From an uncultured Prevotella sp. (GTDB lineage: Bacteria > Bacteroidota > Bacteroidia > Bacteroidales > Bacteroidaceae): a DNA stretch of 64,000 nucleotides. Where the stretch lies: contig CAMWVS010000002.1 of the NCBI GenBank assembly GCA_947177775.1, positions 1 through 64,000 on the forward strand, in the 5' to 3' direction. This document shows, piece after piece, positions 26,361 to 35,323 of the stretch (position 1 is its first letter; every line of letters starts with the position of its first letter). The translations under genes and the position numbers were made by a program. The notes under the pieces were generated by a model that did no database searches, had not been told where the DNA came from, and saw nothing but the letters and a program-made list of their open reading frames with translations.

Positions 26361-27097
26361 GAACACCTATCCACATATTGATGACGCTGCTGATGCTGGC
26401 CATGCCGGTCATCGCCAAGGCACAGTTCGGTTTTGATGTAGGCTCGGTGGAAGCCTATATCTCCGACCACAAGAACCAGCGCAGCCTGCTTCTTGCCCGT
26501 GCCACACTGGAGCAGAGCAACAACCTCCTGCACGAGTACAGCGCGAAGGCCGCGGAAGATTACAAGGTGCTGAACTTCGACCTTGACAAATATACCAGGG
26601 CTTTCGATGTGATAGACGTGCTGTACCAGTCGTTGCGAACCTCCATGAACGTGTATTCCACCTACCAGACGGTCAGCGACCGCATCGGTGACTACAAAAA
26701 ATTGCTGAGTGATTACAACTCCAAGGTGCTGAAGCGTAACAAACTCGCCCTTCAGGACACCATCATCATCCGGATAAGCCTCAGGTGCATCGACCGCATC
26801 TCGGTCGAGGGAAAGAGCCTGTACCGCTCGGTCAGCGACCTGGTGCTGTATGCTACCGGAGCCGCCGCCTGTTCGACATCCGATCTCATGCTTGTGTTGG
26901 AGAACATCAACACCAGTCTTGACAACATCAAGAAACTGCTCAATGCCGCCTATTTCGATACATGGAGGTATATCCAAGTGCGGATAGGCTATTGGAAAGA
27001 AAGTATTTACACACCCCGTTCACGGTCACTCATCATCGAAGATGCCTTCGGACGATGGCGGCAGAGCGGGCTTAACCCATATAGAAACAAGAAATGA
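26357..27097 (+). CDS. Exported helical transfer protein (TraI-region)
   Basis: A signal peptide (MTLLMLAMPVIAKAQ) precedes a mostly helical 246-residue protein with coiled-coil stretches (SLLLARATLEQSNNLLHEYS, SDRIGDYKKLLSDYNS). It ends in DAFGRWRQSGLNP, echoing the C-terminal RW motif of the preceding and following proteins. Overlaps of 4 bases on both sides tie all three genes in one translation unit. It is expected in the periplasm as part of the mating channel; no family assignment is secure. Confidence 0.75.
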   Translation: MRTPIHILMTLLMLAMPVIAKAQFGFDVGSVEAYISDHKNQRSLLLARATLEQSNNLLHEYSAKAAEDYKVLNFDLDKYTRAFDVIDVLYQSLRTSMNVYSTYQTVSDRIGDYKKLLSDYNSKVLKRNKLALQDTIIIRISLRCIDRISVEGKSLYRSVSDLVLYATGAAACSTSDLMLVLENINTSLDNIKKLLNAAYFDTWRYIQVRIGYWKESIYTPRSRSLIIEDAFGRWRQSGLNPYRNKK

Positions 27098-27825
27098 AAC
27101 GGCTGATACTCTATCTGATGACAGGACTGTGCATGGTTTCGGCCACTGCGCAGAACGTGACCTACAACCATGATGCCGCCAAACAGAACCAGTTTACCGT
27201 GGCGGAGATCGGTTCCGGCTCCCTTACTCCGGACTTGTACTACACCTTGCTGCACAGCAACTACAGGAAAACCGCCGCTGCAAAAAACAAGCTGTCGTTT
27301 CGCACGACGGTGGGGATTGCAGGCTACTGGCAGGTGGATGATGCGGAGAAACTGGACTCCGCTATGACTAAACGTGCCGAGATAGAGGCGTTGAACGTGG
27401 CTGACCGTACAGGCGGCGCACTGGATGTCGCATGGCTGGCGGAGGGTGACAAGCTCAACTCCAAGATGGCGGATTTCAAAAAGAATATCGACCGCATCCT
27501 GCAACTGGGTGGCACTCCCGGACAGCAGACGGTGTGGAAGGAATACTATAACGTGTTCAAATCGGCCATCAAAGCGACGCAGGAAGCCTATATGCCCAAC
27601 TCGCAGCGCAAGAAACAGTATCTGAGCATCTATGCCGACGTGTCGCGCAAGAACGAGGAACTGGTACGCTATCTCGTCTATCTGGCTAACAGCAAGACGA
27701 CCACCTCACTATTGGCATCAAGCTATGAAAGGGAAAACAAGAACGCCGTGTATGCGGCGGAAGCACTGGCCCGGTGGCGCGATGCGTGCTGGAGTGCGAT
27801 GGGAAACTGTGTCAATCAACCATAG
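27094..27825 (+). CDS. Exported transfer protein, possibly DUF5045-type
   Basis: A signal peptide (LYLMTGLCMVSATAQ) precedes a 243-residue helical protein, with FKKNIDRILQLGGTPGQQ and RKNEELVRYLVYLANS and a C-terminal AEALARWRDACW. The length and position between the TraI region and TraJ fit DUF5045-like proteins of Bacteroidales elements, but I could not confirm the family. It probably acts in the periplasm with the two proteins encoded just upstream. Confidence 0.72.
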   Translation: MKRLILYLMTGLCMVSATAQNVTYNHDAAKQNQFTVAEIGSGSLTPDLYYTLLHSNYRKTAAAKNKLSFRTTVGIAGYWQVDDAEKLDSAMTKRAEIEALNVADRTGGALDVAWLAEGDKLNSKMADFKKNIDRILQLGGTPGQQTVWKEYYNVFKSAIKATQEAYMPNSQRKKQYLSIYADVSRKNEELVRYLVYLANSKTTTSLLASSYERENKNAVYAAEALARWRDACWSAMGNCVNQP

Positions 27826-27868
27826 AAACAGACAGATTCTGAAATAAACAACTAATAAACAACATTCA

Positions 27869-28999
27869 ATGGCAGACAATATTCTTAGCGACTTTGGCAT
27901 CAACTTGCTTGAGGAAGAGGTGGATGACGTGATTTTCCAGACCAACGAGTTCCTGTGCGATGCCACGTTCACCGGGTCACAAGGTCCTTTTTGGTGGATT
28001 CTTCAGATGTGTATGGCACTGGCTGCACTCTTCGCTATCGTGATGGCGGCAGGCATGGCTTATAAGATGATGGTAAAAAACGAACCGCTCGATGTGATGA
28101 AACTGTTCCGTCCCTTGGCGGTGGCCATCGTGATGACATGGTGGTATCCTCCTGCGGACACCGGGATGCACAACAGCGGCAGCAGCTGGTGTGTGCTTGA
28201 CTTCCTCTCGTACATCCCCAATGCCATAGGCTCCTACACCCATGACCTGTATCAGGCGGAAGCCGCCCAGATCGGGGATAAGTTCGAGGAAGTGCAGCAG
28301 CTCATTTTCGTCCGTGACACACTCTATACAAGCTTGCAGGCACAGGCGGATGTGGCCCGTGCCGGTACGATGGATCCCGCACTGATAGAATCGACCATGG
28401 AACAGACCGGTGTCGATGAAGTTACCAACATGGAGAAGGATGCCAGCAAGTTATGGTTTACTTCACTGACCTCCGGTGCGGTGGTCTGCATAGACAAAAT
28501 CGTGATGGTTATTGCGTTGATTGTCTTTAGAATAGGTTGGTGGGCTACCATCTATTGCCAGCAAATCCTGCTCGGTATGCTCACAATTTTCGGTCCGATA
28601 CAGTGGGCGTTTTCACTCTTGCCCAAATGGGAAGGAGCCTGGGCGAAATGGATGATACGTTATCTGACGGTGCATTTCTATGGAGCCATGTTGTACTTCG
28701 TTGGGTTTTATGTGCTGTTGCTATTTGATATTGTGCTTTGCATACAGGTGGAGAACCTGACCGCCATTACCCAGAACGAGGCGACGATGGCAGCCTACCT
28801 GCAAAACTCCTTCTTCTCGGCAGGCTATCTGATGGCTGCAAGCATCGTTGCTCTGAAATGCCTGAATCTTGTGCCTGACTTGGCGGCATGGATGATTCCC
28901 GAAGGAGACACGGCTTTCAGTACGAGAAACTTCGGCGAGGGTGTGGCACAGCAGGCGAAGATGTCAACGACCGGCGCGATTTCATCCATGATGCGATAA
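27869..28999 (+). CDS. traJ: TraJ-type inner-membrane conjugation protein (VirB6-like)
   Basis: The 376-residue protein has at least five membrane segments, including WWILQMCMALAALFAIVMAA, VVCIDKIVMVIALIVFRIGW, GAMLYFVGFYVLLLFDIVLC and LMAASIVALKCLNLVPD. The characteristic segment GMLTIFGPIQWAFSLLPKW marks the TraJ/VirB6-like family. It is expected to form part of the inner-membrane channel. It is followed 41 bases later by TraK, the usual order in CTnDOT-like operons. Confidence 0.9.
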   Translation: MADNILSDFGINLLEEEVDDVIFQTNEFLCDATFTGSQGPFWWILQMCMALAALFAIVMAAGMAYKMMVKNEPLDVMKLFRPLAVAIVMTWWYPPADTGMHNSGSSWCVLDFLSYIPNAIGSYTHDLYQAEAAQIGDKFEEVQQLIFVRDTLYTSLQAQADVARAGTMDPALIESTMEQTGVDEVTNMEKDASKLWFTSLTSGAVVCIDKIVMVIALIVFRIGWWATIYCQQILLGMLTIFGPIQWAFSLLPKWEGAWAKWMIRYLTVHFYGAMLYFVGFYVLLLFDIVLCIQVENLTAITQNEATMAAYLQNSFFSAGYLMAASIVALKCLNLVPDLAAWMIPEGDTAFSTRNFGEGVAQQAKMSTTGAISSMMR

Positions 29000-29040
29000 T
29001 ATATAATAAGGTATAGGAAACCAATCAAATAAGCAAAACA

Positions 29041-29655
29041 ATGGTCATTAAAAATTTAGAGAACAAGATCAAGCTCGTGATGATAATCTGCGCCCTGTTT
29101 CTGGCAGGTTGCGTTGTTATCAGCCTGTCGAGCATCTGGACAGCCCGCTCAATGGTAGTGGATGCCCAGCAGAAAATCTATGTGTTGGACGGCAATGTGC
29201 CCATCCTCGTGCAACGCACCACGATGGACGAGACCCTCGATGTGGAAGCCAAGAGCCATGTGGAGATGTATCATCATTACTTCTTCACCCTGGCCCCGGA
29301 CGACAAATACATCAAATACACGCTTGACAAGGCGATGTACCTTGTGGATGAAACGGGACTTGCCCAGTATAACACCCTCAAGGAAAAAGGATTTTACAAC
29401 AACATCATGGGCACCTCGGCGGTATGCTCGATATTCTGTGACAGCATCAACTTCAACAAGGAGAAGATGGAGTTCACCTACTATGGCAGACAGCGCATAG
29501 AACGCCGTACCTCCATCCTTACCCGAGAACTGGTGACCTCCGGGCAACTGAAACGAGTGCCGCGCACCGACAACAACCCCCATGGGCTGCTTATCGTGAA
29601 CTGGCGCACCCTGCTGAACAAAGATATTGAACAGAAAACCAAAAACAGCTATTGA
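29041..29655 (+). CDS. traK: TraK conjugation protein (VirB8-like)
   Basis: One N-terminal membrane anchor (IKLVMIICALFLAGCVVISL, residues 10-29) is followed by a periplasmic domain of about 170 residues (VEMYHHYFFTLAPDDKYIK, YGRQRIERRTSILTREL). Length 204 fits TraK, the VirB8-like scaffold of Bacteroidales T4SS. It lies between TraJ and the small TraL-position protein. All features agree with an intact gene. Confidence 0.9.
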   Translation: MVIKNLENKIKLVMIICALFLAGCVVISLSSIWTARSMVVDAQQKIYVLDGNVPILVQRTTMDETLDVEAKSHVEMYHHYFFTLAPDDKYIKYTLDKAMYLVDETGLAQYNTLKEKGFYNNIMGTSAVCSIFCDSINFNKEKMEFTYYGRQRIERRTSILTRELVTSGQLKRVPRTDNNPHGLLIVNWRTLLNKDIEQKTKNSY

Positions 29656-29657
29656 TT

Positions 29658-30029
29658 ATGGGATGGAAGAAACTGATACTCGGAGAGAAGATGCCGGACA
29701 AGAACGACCCCAAGTATGCCGAAAGATACGAGAAGGAGGTCAGTGCCGGTCGGAAATGGGCCAAGTTTCTGAAAATTGACAAGGCCGCCGGATATGCGCA
29801 ATGCTTCGCTTGCAAATACCCCAAAGTGTTCCTCACGCTGGTATTCGGCATCGTCATCGGATGCCTGACGCTGAATATCTGCCGCATGGTACAGATATAC
29901 AACCGTCCGAAAACCGAGCAGACGGTCACGGCGACACAACATCAGGAGGAGCTGTTGAGACAGAAACGTAACAAACAAATCATAAATATAGAGAGCAATG
30001 ACGCTGAAAGAACTTACAAGCAGGATTGA
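29658..30029 (+). CDS. Small membrane protein at the TraL position
   Basis: The ATG at 29658 begins a 123-residue protein; an in-frame TTG at 29652 is less likely. The N-terminal cytoplasmic part is charged (GWKKLILGEKMPDKNDP), followed by one membrane segment (VFLTLVFGIVIGCLTLNICR, about 62-81) and a basic, Gln-rich tail. TraL of related elements is a short one-helix protein in this operon position, so it is named by position. It overlaps traM by 32 bases. Confidence 0.75.
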   Translation: MGWKKLILGEKMPDKNDPKYAERYEKEVSAGRKWAKFLKIDKAAGYAQCFACKYPKVFLTLVFGIVIGCLTLNICRMVQIYNRPKTEQTVTATQHQEELLRQKRNKQIINIESNDAERTYKQD

Positions 30030-31221
30030 CTGGCGTGCGCCTAAATACAGGCTGCCGGCTATCCTTTATCCCTTACTGCTGATTGCCGGGTACCTCATTT
30101 TTGACGTATTCGATGTGGAACTGGCGGAAAAACCGTCCCACATGCAGACCACGGAGTACCTTAATCCGGAACTGCCGCAGGCGCAACTCCGCACCGACGA
30201 GATTGGCGGCAAGTATGAGAACATGGCCAAGTCATACGGCAAGATCCAGGACTATTCGGCCGTGGAGAACATCGACCGTGAACGCGGTGGCGATACGGAA
30301 GCATACGATTCCAAATACACGGAACAAGACCTTGCCATGCTCGATGAAGAGGCAGAACGCCGTCTGCAGGAGATGCAGTCCCGGCTGGACAAGAGCCGTG
30401 AGCGCGGCATGGAGATGGCAAACGACTCCCTTGCCGAGCCGATGAGCGAGGATGAACGTCTCCGACGTGGCGCACAACGCCAGCAGGAAGCCCTCGACGA
30501 ACTGAACAAGGCTTTGGCGGAAGCACGCCTGAACGGACAGAAAGGGCTTGAGGATGTAAAGAAACCCCAGGTACCTGCCGAGGAAACACCCAAGACAACA
30601 GGCAATGTGACGGAAAACGAGGATGCCGTCACGCAACCACCCGAAGATGCCGCCACACAATCCGTGGTAAAGGCCAAGAAGCCTAACTCCGCCTATTTCA
30701 ATACCCTTGCGGAGAATGAGCCTGAGCCGAACCTTATCAAAGCGATTATCGACGAGGATGTGAAAGCCGTTGACGGTTCGCGTGTAAGGCTGCGTCTGCT
30801 CGACGAGGTGGAGATAAACGGTGTTGTCCTCGCCAAGGGATCGTACATGTACGCCACTATGAGTGGATTTGGGCAGCAGCGTGTGAAAGGCACGGTCAAA
30901 AGCCTTATGGTGGGTGACGAACTCCTGAAGGTGAGCCTGACACTCTACGACACCGACGGCATGGAGGGGCTTTATGTGCCCAATTCCTCTTTCCGTGAGA
31001 CCACCAAGGACATAGCGTCCGGGGCTATGAGCAGCAACATGAGCATCAACAACGGCAGCTACGGCAACAATGTGGCGCAGTGGGGCATGCAGACCATACA
31101 GAACGCCTACCAGCAGACCACCGGGGCCATAGCGAAAGCCATACGCAAGAACAAGGTGAAGCTCAAGTACGGCACCTTCGTCTATCTGGTAAACAGCAGG
31201 GAAAACAACAAAAACAGGTAG
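29998..31221 (+). CDS. traM: TraM conjugation protein (VirB10-like)
   Basis: After a short cytoplasmic part, an N-terminal membrane segment (LPAILYPLLLIAGYLIFDVF) leads to a long charged coiled region (about 90-190; EEAERRLQEMQSRLDKSRER). The C-terminal TraM/VirB10-like beta domain follows (about 250-400; VRLRLLDEVEINGVVLAKGS, FGQQRVKGTVKSLMVG). It spans the periplasm linking the inner and outer membrane complexes. The usual neighbour TraN is displaced by two inserted genes. Confidence 0.92.
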   Translation: MTLKELTSRIDWRAPKYRLPAILYPLLLIAGYLIFDVFDVELAEKPSHMQTTEYLNPELPQAQLRTDEIGGKYENMAKSYGKIQDYSAVENIDRERGGDTEAYDSKYTEQDLAMLDEEAERRLQEMQSRLDKSRERGMEMANDSLAEPMSEDERLRRGAQRQQEALDELNKALAEARLNGQKGLEDVKKPQVPAEETPKTTGNVTENEDAVTQPPEDAATQSVVKAKKPNSAYFNTLAENEPEPNLIKAIIDEDVKAVDGSRVRLRLLDEVEINGVVLAKGSYMYATMSGFGQQRVKGTVKSLMVGDELLKVSLTLYDTDGMEGLYVPNSSFRETTKDIASGAMSSNMSINNGSYGNNVAQWGMQTIQNAYQQTTGAIAKAIRKNKVKLKYGTFVYLVNSRENNKNR

Positions 31222-31225
31222 GACG

Positions 31226-32011
31226 ATGATACGCATTGACGAAATATACAACGAGGACTGCTTGGAAGGGATGAAAAGGATTGCCGACAGAAGCGTCGAT
31301 GCCGTCGTATGCGACCTGCCATACGGCATACTGAACCGCAGGAACCGGGAAGCCCGTTGGGACAGGCCGATACCGCTTGTCCCCTTGTGGGAGCAGTACC
31401 GGCGCATCATCAAGCCGGACAGCCCCGTCATCCTTTTCGGGCAGGGAATGTTCACGGCAAAACTGCTCATGTCCCAGCCCCGATTGTGGCGGTATAACCT
31501 TGTCTGGTACAAGGACAGGGCCAGCGGCCATCTGAACGCCAACCGTATGCCGCTAAGGAAGCATGAGGACATCCTTGTGTTTTACGAGCACCTGCCCGTG
31601 TACCATCCGCAGATGATACCCTGCGACAAATCGCAGCACAACCACGGCCGGCGCACCAGCCTGACATTCACCAACCGGTGCTACGGCGACATGAGGATGA
31701 CTGACGTCCGCATCGCCGATGACAAATATCCGACCTCCGTCATACAGATAGCGAAGGAACACAAGACCGGTGCCTTCTACCACCCAACGCAGAAGCCTGT
31801 AGCTCTTGTGGAGTACCTGATAAGGACATACACCGACGAAGGGGACGTGGTGCTTGACAACTGCATGGGTTCAGGAACCACCGCCATTGCCGCCATCCGA
31901 AGCGGACGGCACTATATCGGTTTCGAGACCGATGCCAGTTATTGCCGGATAGCCGAGGAACGGATAAAGGCAGAGAAACTCACGGAAACAGAAACCAGTA
32001 AAAACAGGTAA
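31226..32011 (+). CDS. Orphan beta-class DNA methyltransferase (N6-adenine or N4-cytosine)
   Basis: In this 261-residue protein the catalytic motif IV (CDLPYG, residues 29-34) precedes the SAM-binding motif I (NCMGSGTT, about 212-219), the order of beta-class amino-methyltransferases. Motif I starts NCMGSG rather than the common DPFxGSG. HPTQKPVALVEYLIRTY is the usual motif X segment. No restriction endonuclease gene lies nearby, so it may protect the transferred DNA from host restriction. It is inserted between traM and traN, in the same orientation, starting 4 bases after traM. Confidence 0.9.
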   Translation: MIRIDEIYNEDCLEGMKRIADRSVDAVVCDLPYGILNRRNREARWDRPIPLVPLWEQYRRIIKPDSPVILFGQGMFTAKLLMSQPRLWRYNLVWYKDRASGHLNANRMPLRKHEDILVFYEHLPVYHPQMIPCDKSQHNHGRRTSLTFTNRCYGDMRMTDVRIADDKYPTSVIQIAKEHKTGAFYHPTQKPVALVEYLIRTYTDEGDVVLDNCMGSGTTAIAAIRSGRHYIGFETDASYCRIAEERIKAEKLTETETSKNR

Positions 32012-32019
32012 GTAAGGCT

Positions 32020-32364
32020 ATGAATACATTTGGAGTTTTAACTACTCAAAGTGAAAAACAGGAGTTTGTTGGCATGGACTATCATAATCCACCGGTTCCC
32101 GGTAAGTATAAGCTGCACCTTGACAGCCGATGTTGGTATAGCCGCAGGGACGTATATGCCCTTGTCTGTAATTTCTCAGCAGAGGACGGGCAACGCATCG
32201 CGCTCTTTGCATTCAGACATCCAACAGAAAAGGGAGAAATATATATGCCGAAGAATACTTTAATCGATTTCGCTCATGAAGTTGAAGATGGCACATGGTG
32301 GTTATGTGAAATCTATCAGACAAAAAAAGGAAAACTTACTTGGTTAAGTGCTGAACCGCTATAA
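32020..32364 (+). CDS. Hypothetical protein next to the methyltransferase
   Basis: The 114-residue protein has no signal, membrane segment or recognised domain. It contains several aromatic strands (GKYKLHLDSRCWYSRRDVYAL, GTWWLCEIYQTKKGKLTWL), giving a compact beta-rich look. It starts 8 bases after the methyltransferase stop and its codon use is more AT-rich than the tra genes, so both probably arrived as an insert. Function unknown. Confidence 0.65.
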   Translation: MNTFGVLTTQSEKQEFVGMDYHNPPVPGKYKLHLDSRCWYSRRDVYALVCNFSAEDGQRIALFAFRHPTEKGEIYMPKNTLIDFAHEVEDGTWWLCEIYQTKKGKLTWLSAEPL

Positions 32365-32385
32365 ATCAATTAAATAAAAGATACA

Positions 32386-33228
32386 ATGAATATCAGACAT
32401 TTTGCAATGGCTCTTTTTCTCGGATCCGCAACAATGGGCGCAACCGCCCAAACGACCTATAAGGAAATGGAGCAACTCACCGTCAACGAACAGGTGACGA
32501 CCGTCATCATCGCCTCCGAGCCGATACGCTTTGTGGACATATCCACAGACCTGGTGGCCGGCGACCAGCCCATCAACAATACAGTCCGCCTGAAACCGAA
32601 GGAAGCCGGGCATGAGGACGGCGAGGTGCTTGCCATCGTCACCATCGTCACGGAACGCTACCGCACGCAGTACGCCCTGCTGTACACGACACGGCTGACA
32701 GAGGCCGTCACCAGCAAGGAGGTGGAGCTGTCGGAACGTACCGCCTATCACAATCCTGCAGTGTCGATGTCAACGGAGGACATGTACCGTTATGCGCGTC
32801 AGATATGGACTTCGCCCGCGAGGTTCCGCAACGTGAGCAGCAAGAAACACCGCATGACCATGCGGCTGAACAACATCTATTCGGCGGGTGACTATTTTTT
32901 CCTCGACTTCTCGGTGGACAACCGCACCAATATCCGCTTCGACATCGACGAGGTAAGGCTCAAGCTCTCCGACAAGAAGGTGTCGAAAGCCACGAACTCG
33001 CAGGTCGTGGAGCTGAAGCCAGAACTGGTATTGGAGCAGTCCCGGTCGTTCCTGCACGGCTACCGCAACGTAATCGTGGTAAAGAAACTGACCTTTCCCA
33101 ACGACAAGGTGCTGACTGTAGAGCTGACCGAGAAGCAGATTTCCGGGCGCACCATATCCGTGAACATAGATTATGAGGACGTGTTGTCGGCCGATGGCTT
33201 CAGCAGCGCATTACTGATGGAGGAATAA
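32386..33228 (+). CDS. traN: TraN conjugation protein (VirB9-like, DUF4138)
   Basis: A signal peptide (MALFLGSATMGATAQ) precedes a 280-residue periplasmic protein. The DUF4138 pattern is clear: RFVDISTDLVAGDQPINNTVRL in the N-half, AGDYFFLDFSVDNRTNIRFDI and VDEVRLKLSDKK in the C-half. TraN pairs with TraM in the outer-membrane core complex. The TraO gene starts after 3 bases. Confidence 0.92.
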   Translation: MNIRHFAMALFLGSATMGATAQTTYKEMEQLTVNEQVTTVIIASEPIRFVDISTDLVAGDQPINNTVRLKPKEAGHEDGEVLAIVTIVTERYRTQYALLYTTRLTEAVTSKEVELSERTAYHNPAVSMSTEDMYRYARQIWTSPARFRNVSSKKHRMTMRLNNIYSAGDYFFLDFSVDNRTNIRFDIDEVRLKLSDKKVSKATNSQVVELKPELVLEQSRSFLHGYRNVIVVKKLTFPNDKVLTVELTEKQISGRTISVNIDYEDVLSADGFSSALLMEE

Positions 33229-33231
33229 ACC

Positions 33232-33738
33232 ATGAAGAGGATACTGATGATTCTTGTCGCTGTGCTGACGGTGTCAGCCACAGCGTTTGCCGGAGACCGT
33301 GACAGACGAGTGTCCTTCGGCGTCGGACTCCTGTATGAGAACGGGCTGGATGCCACACTCAGCTATGAGCGTGAGAACGCCTACCACAACGCCTGGGAGT
33401 TTTTCGCCAACGGCTATCTCAAGTGGGATAAATGCGCATCGTGCGGCCATGTCTGCCCGGATTCGTTCTGGAAGAACTACCGTTCGTGGAGCATCGGAGC
33501 CGCCTACAAGCCGTGCGTGGTACGCGGTCGTAACCATTACGGTAGCTTCCGTTTCGGCGGTTCGCTCGGCTCGGACACCCACAGGGTGTTGGGAGGCGTA
33601 CACGCCGGCTACGAGCACAACTACCGTCTGCGTGGCGGCTGGCAGGTGTACTGGCAAGTGAAGTCAGACCTGATGATAAAAGGCAAAGACCTGTTCCGAA
33701 CAGGCATCGTGTTAGGCGTGAAACTACCTGTAAAATAA
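33232..33738 (+). CDS. traO: TraO conjugation protein (outer-membrane)
   Basis: A signal peptide (LMILVAVLTVSATAFAG) and beta-barrel-like strands (VSFGVGLLYENGLDATLSYE, GGWQVYWQVKSDLMIKGKD) characterise the 168-residue TraO protein of Bacteroidales elements. Two Cys pairs (KCASCGHVC) lie in the middle. It is probably an outer-membrane part of the transfer complex. Encoded 3 bases after TraN. Confidence 0.85.
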   Translation: MKRILMILVAVLTVSATAFAGDRDRRVSFGVGLLYENGLDATLSYERENAYHNAWEFFANGYLKWDKCASCGHVCPDSFWKNYRSWSIGAAYKPCVVRGRNHYGSFRFGGSLGSDTHRVLGGVHAGYEHNYRLRGGWQVYWQVKSDLMIKGKDLFRTGIVLGVKLPVK

Positions 33739-33744
33739 GAAGTC

Positions 33745-34533
33745 ATGAAAACCAATTATGTGAAAATACTGAACCGAATGAACAAGATTATCAACCGTGT
33801 CAACGCCCGCAGGCAGACGGACATACGTTCCAAAAACAAAGGGCTGAAAGTGAAATGGCATAGGACATGGAAAATGCTGAAGTGCAACTACTTCGGTCAG
33901 TTCGCCCTTGCGCTGACCGTGGCTCTCGCGTCATGCGACGGGCATCACGAGTTTCCCGACGCCTCGATGAAAGTCGGACATGTGCTCTGCACCGACGGCC
34001 GTGTCATGGCCTTGGAGGAGTGTGACCGTCAGGGCAAGGAGCCTATAGCCGTGGTGTTCCATCTCCACAATAATGAAAAGATGGAAGGGAACGGGTATGC
34101 CGTGTACCTCCGTGACCTGCCCGATGAAGCCTTCGCCGACAGCGTGGGTGTGGCACAGGGGACATCCGCCGACCTGTACGCGCATGACGGCAACGCCAAC
34201 ACCTACGAGATGTATGCCAACAGCGGCTGCGGTTCGCCGGCGGCCAATGCCGTGTTCTCCATGTGGCGTTACGGGCAGAGTGCCTATATCCCCTCGGTGG
34301 CCCAGATGCGACTGCTGTATGTGGCCAAGCCGTACATTAACCATATTATTGAAAGATGCGGCGGAGAACCGTTACCCGACGATGCGGACGAGGTATGGTA
34401 CTGGACATCCACGGAAGTAGCCGGTCAGGAGACCTCGAAAGCATGGCTGTACTCGCTCGGCAGCGGTGCCGTGCAAGAGACACCGAAGCTCCAGTCACAC
34501 AAAGTGAGACCCATTGTAACATTGAACGATTAG
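33745..34533 (+). CDS. Lipoprotein-like protein with DUF1566-type domain
   Basis: The C-terminal half has the DUF1566/Lcl pattern (SAYIPSVAQMRLLYVAKP, then DEVWYWTSTEVAG, then SHKVRPIVTL). It parallels the lipoprotein at 18966. A lipoprotein-type signal (FALALTVALASC) lies about 60 residues from the first ATG, so the true start may be the ATG at 33871, which follows the basic stretch and gives a normal signal. It is surface-exposed if so. Position between TraO and the coiled-coil protein suggests a role at the cell surface in mating, but none is proved. Confidence 0.7.
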   Translation: MKTNYVKILNRMNKIINRVNARRQTDIRSKNKGLKVKWHRTWKMLKCNYFGQFALALTVALASCDGHHEFPDASMKVGHVLCTDGRVMALEECDRQGKEPIAVVFHLHNNEKMEGNGYAVYLRDLPDEAFADSVGVAQGTSADLYAHDGNANTYEMYANSGCGSPAANAVFSMWRYGQSAYIPSVAQMRLLYVAKPYINHIIERCGGEPLPDDADEVWYWTSTEVAGQETSKAWLYSLGSGAVQETPKLQSHKVRPIVTLND

Positions 34534-34534
34534 A

Positions 34535-35320
34535 ATGAAGAACGACATGAACATTATACATATCCTTTTCGGCATTGTGCTGATATTGCTGGTGCTGATA
34601 CAGACCTACAACTCCGTGAAGGCGGAATCCCACCGTCAAGAACTGCAGCAGCTCTGTGATTTCCTGCAATCACGGAAAGACACGATGGATTCCCTGCTCA
34701 ACCGCTTTGACGGTATTCTTGGCGACATGGCATCCGACAACGAGAGAAACACCGTCCTGAAAAACCATGCGATAGAGCTGGACAAACTTGTTAAAGGACT
34801 CAAATATGAACAGGATTGTCTTGAATCCGGGAATCGGTCGATGAAAACGAAACGGAAAAGGATGCTGACCCAAAAGGAGAAGCTCATCAACGAGACTAAC
34901 GAAATAAAGAAAGCCATCCGTCAGAGAATGGACACGATAGCGCAGCTTGAAATCCGGATTGACTCGCTGAAAAGAATCAAGGCCGGGCTGGACATTGACA
35001 CGGGCCTGACACAGGCGGAAGAGGCAACCAATCTCTCGGAGCCGGTGTCGGTTCTGAATATTCTGCCGTCAGTCAAGTCAATTCTGGAAGACCATAACAT
35101 CACCTGCATCGGAGAGCTTGCCAGTCTTGACAGGGATTACCTGCAAGGCATCAGCGGTATTGGCCCGGTAAGCGTCGAGCGTATAGATGCCGCCCTGCAG
35201 GAAAAAGGCGCATATCTCGGCATGGAAGCGGTCAAGGTCAACGACCGCTGGTACAGATTTGGAGCAGAGGAGACAGAAGAACAGGCGGCAGAGCATACAC
35301 AGGAACAGATAACAGAATAA
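34535..35320 (+). CDS. Membrane-anchored coiled-coil protein with RpoA-CTD/HhH-like domain
   Basis: An N-terminal membrane segment (IIHILFGIVLILLVLIQTY, residues 6-24) is followed by a long coiled coil (about 30-150; MLTQKEKLINETNEIKKAIR). The C-terminal domain (about 178-235) reads ITCIGELASLDRDYLQGISG then GPVSVERIDAALQEKG and YLGME. This closely follows the alpha-CTD of RNA polymerase, a helix-hairpin-helix DNA-binding fold. The domain would lie in the cytoplasm or periplasm depending on topology. It ends 3 bases before the coupling-protein gene, hinting at a role in bringing DNA to the membrane. Confidence 0.75.
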   Translation: MKNDMNIIHILFGIVLILLVLIQTYNSVKAESHRQELQQLCDFLQSRKDTMDSLLNRFDGILGDMASDNERNTVLKNHAIELDKLVKGLKYEQDCLESGNRSMKTKRKRMLTQKEKLINETNEIKKAIRQRMDTIAQLEIRIDSLKRIKAGLDIDTGLTQAEEATNLSEPVSVLNILPSVKSILEDHNITCIGELASLDRDYLQGISGIGPVSVERIDAALQEKGAYLGMEAVKVNDRWYRFGAEETEEQAAEHTQEQITE

Positions 35321-35323
35321 CTT

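Noticed and set aside
30232..31572. Long minus-strand frame antisense to traM and the methyltransferase
   Set aside because: The plus-strand genes are clearly real (TraM and methylase motifs); the antisense frame has no recognisable domain and is a by-product of GC-rich codons.
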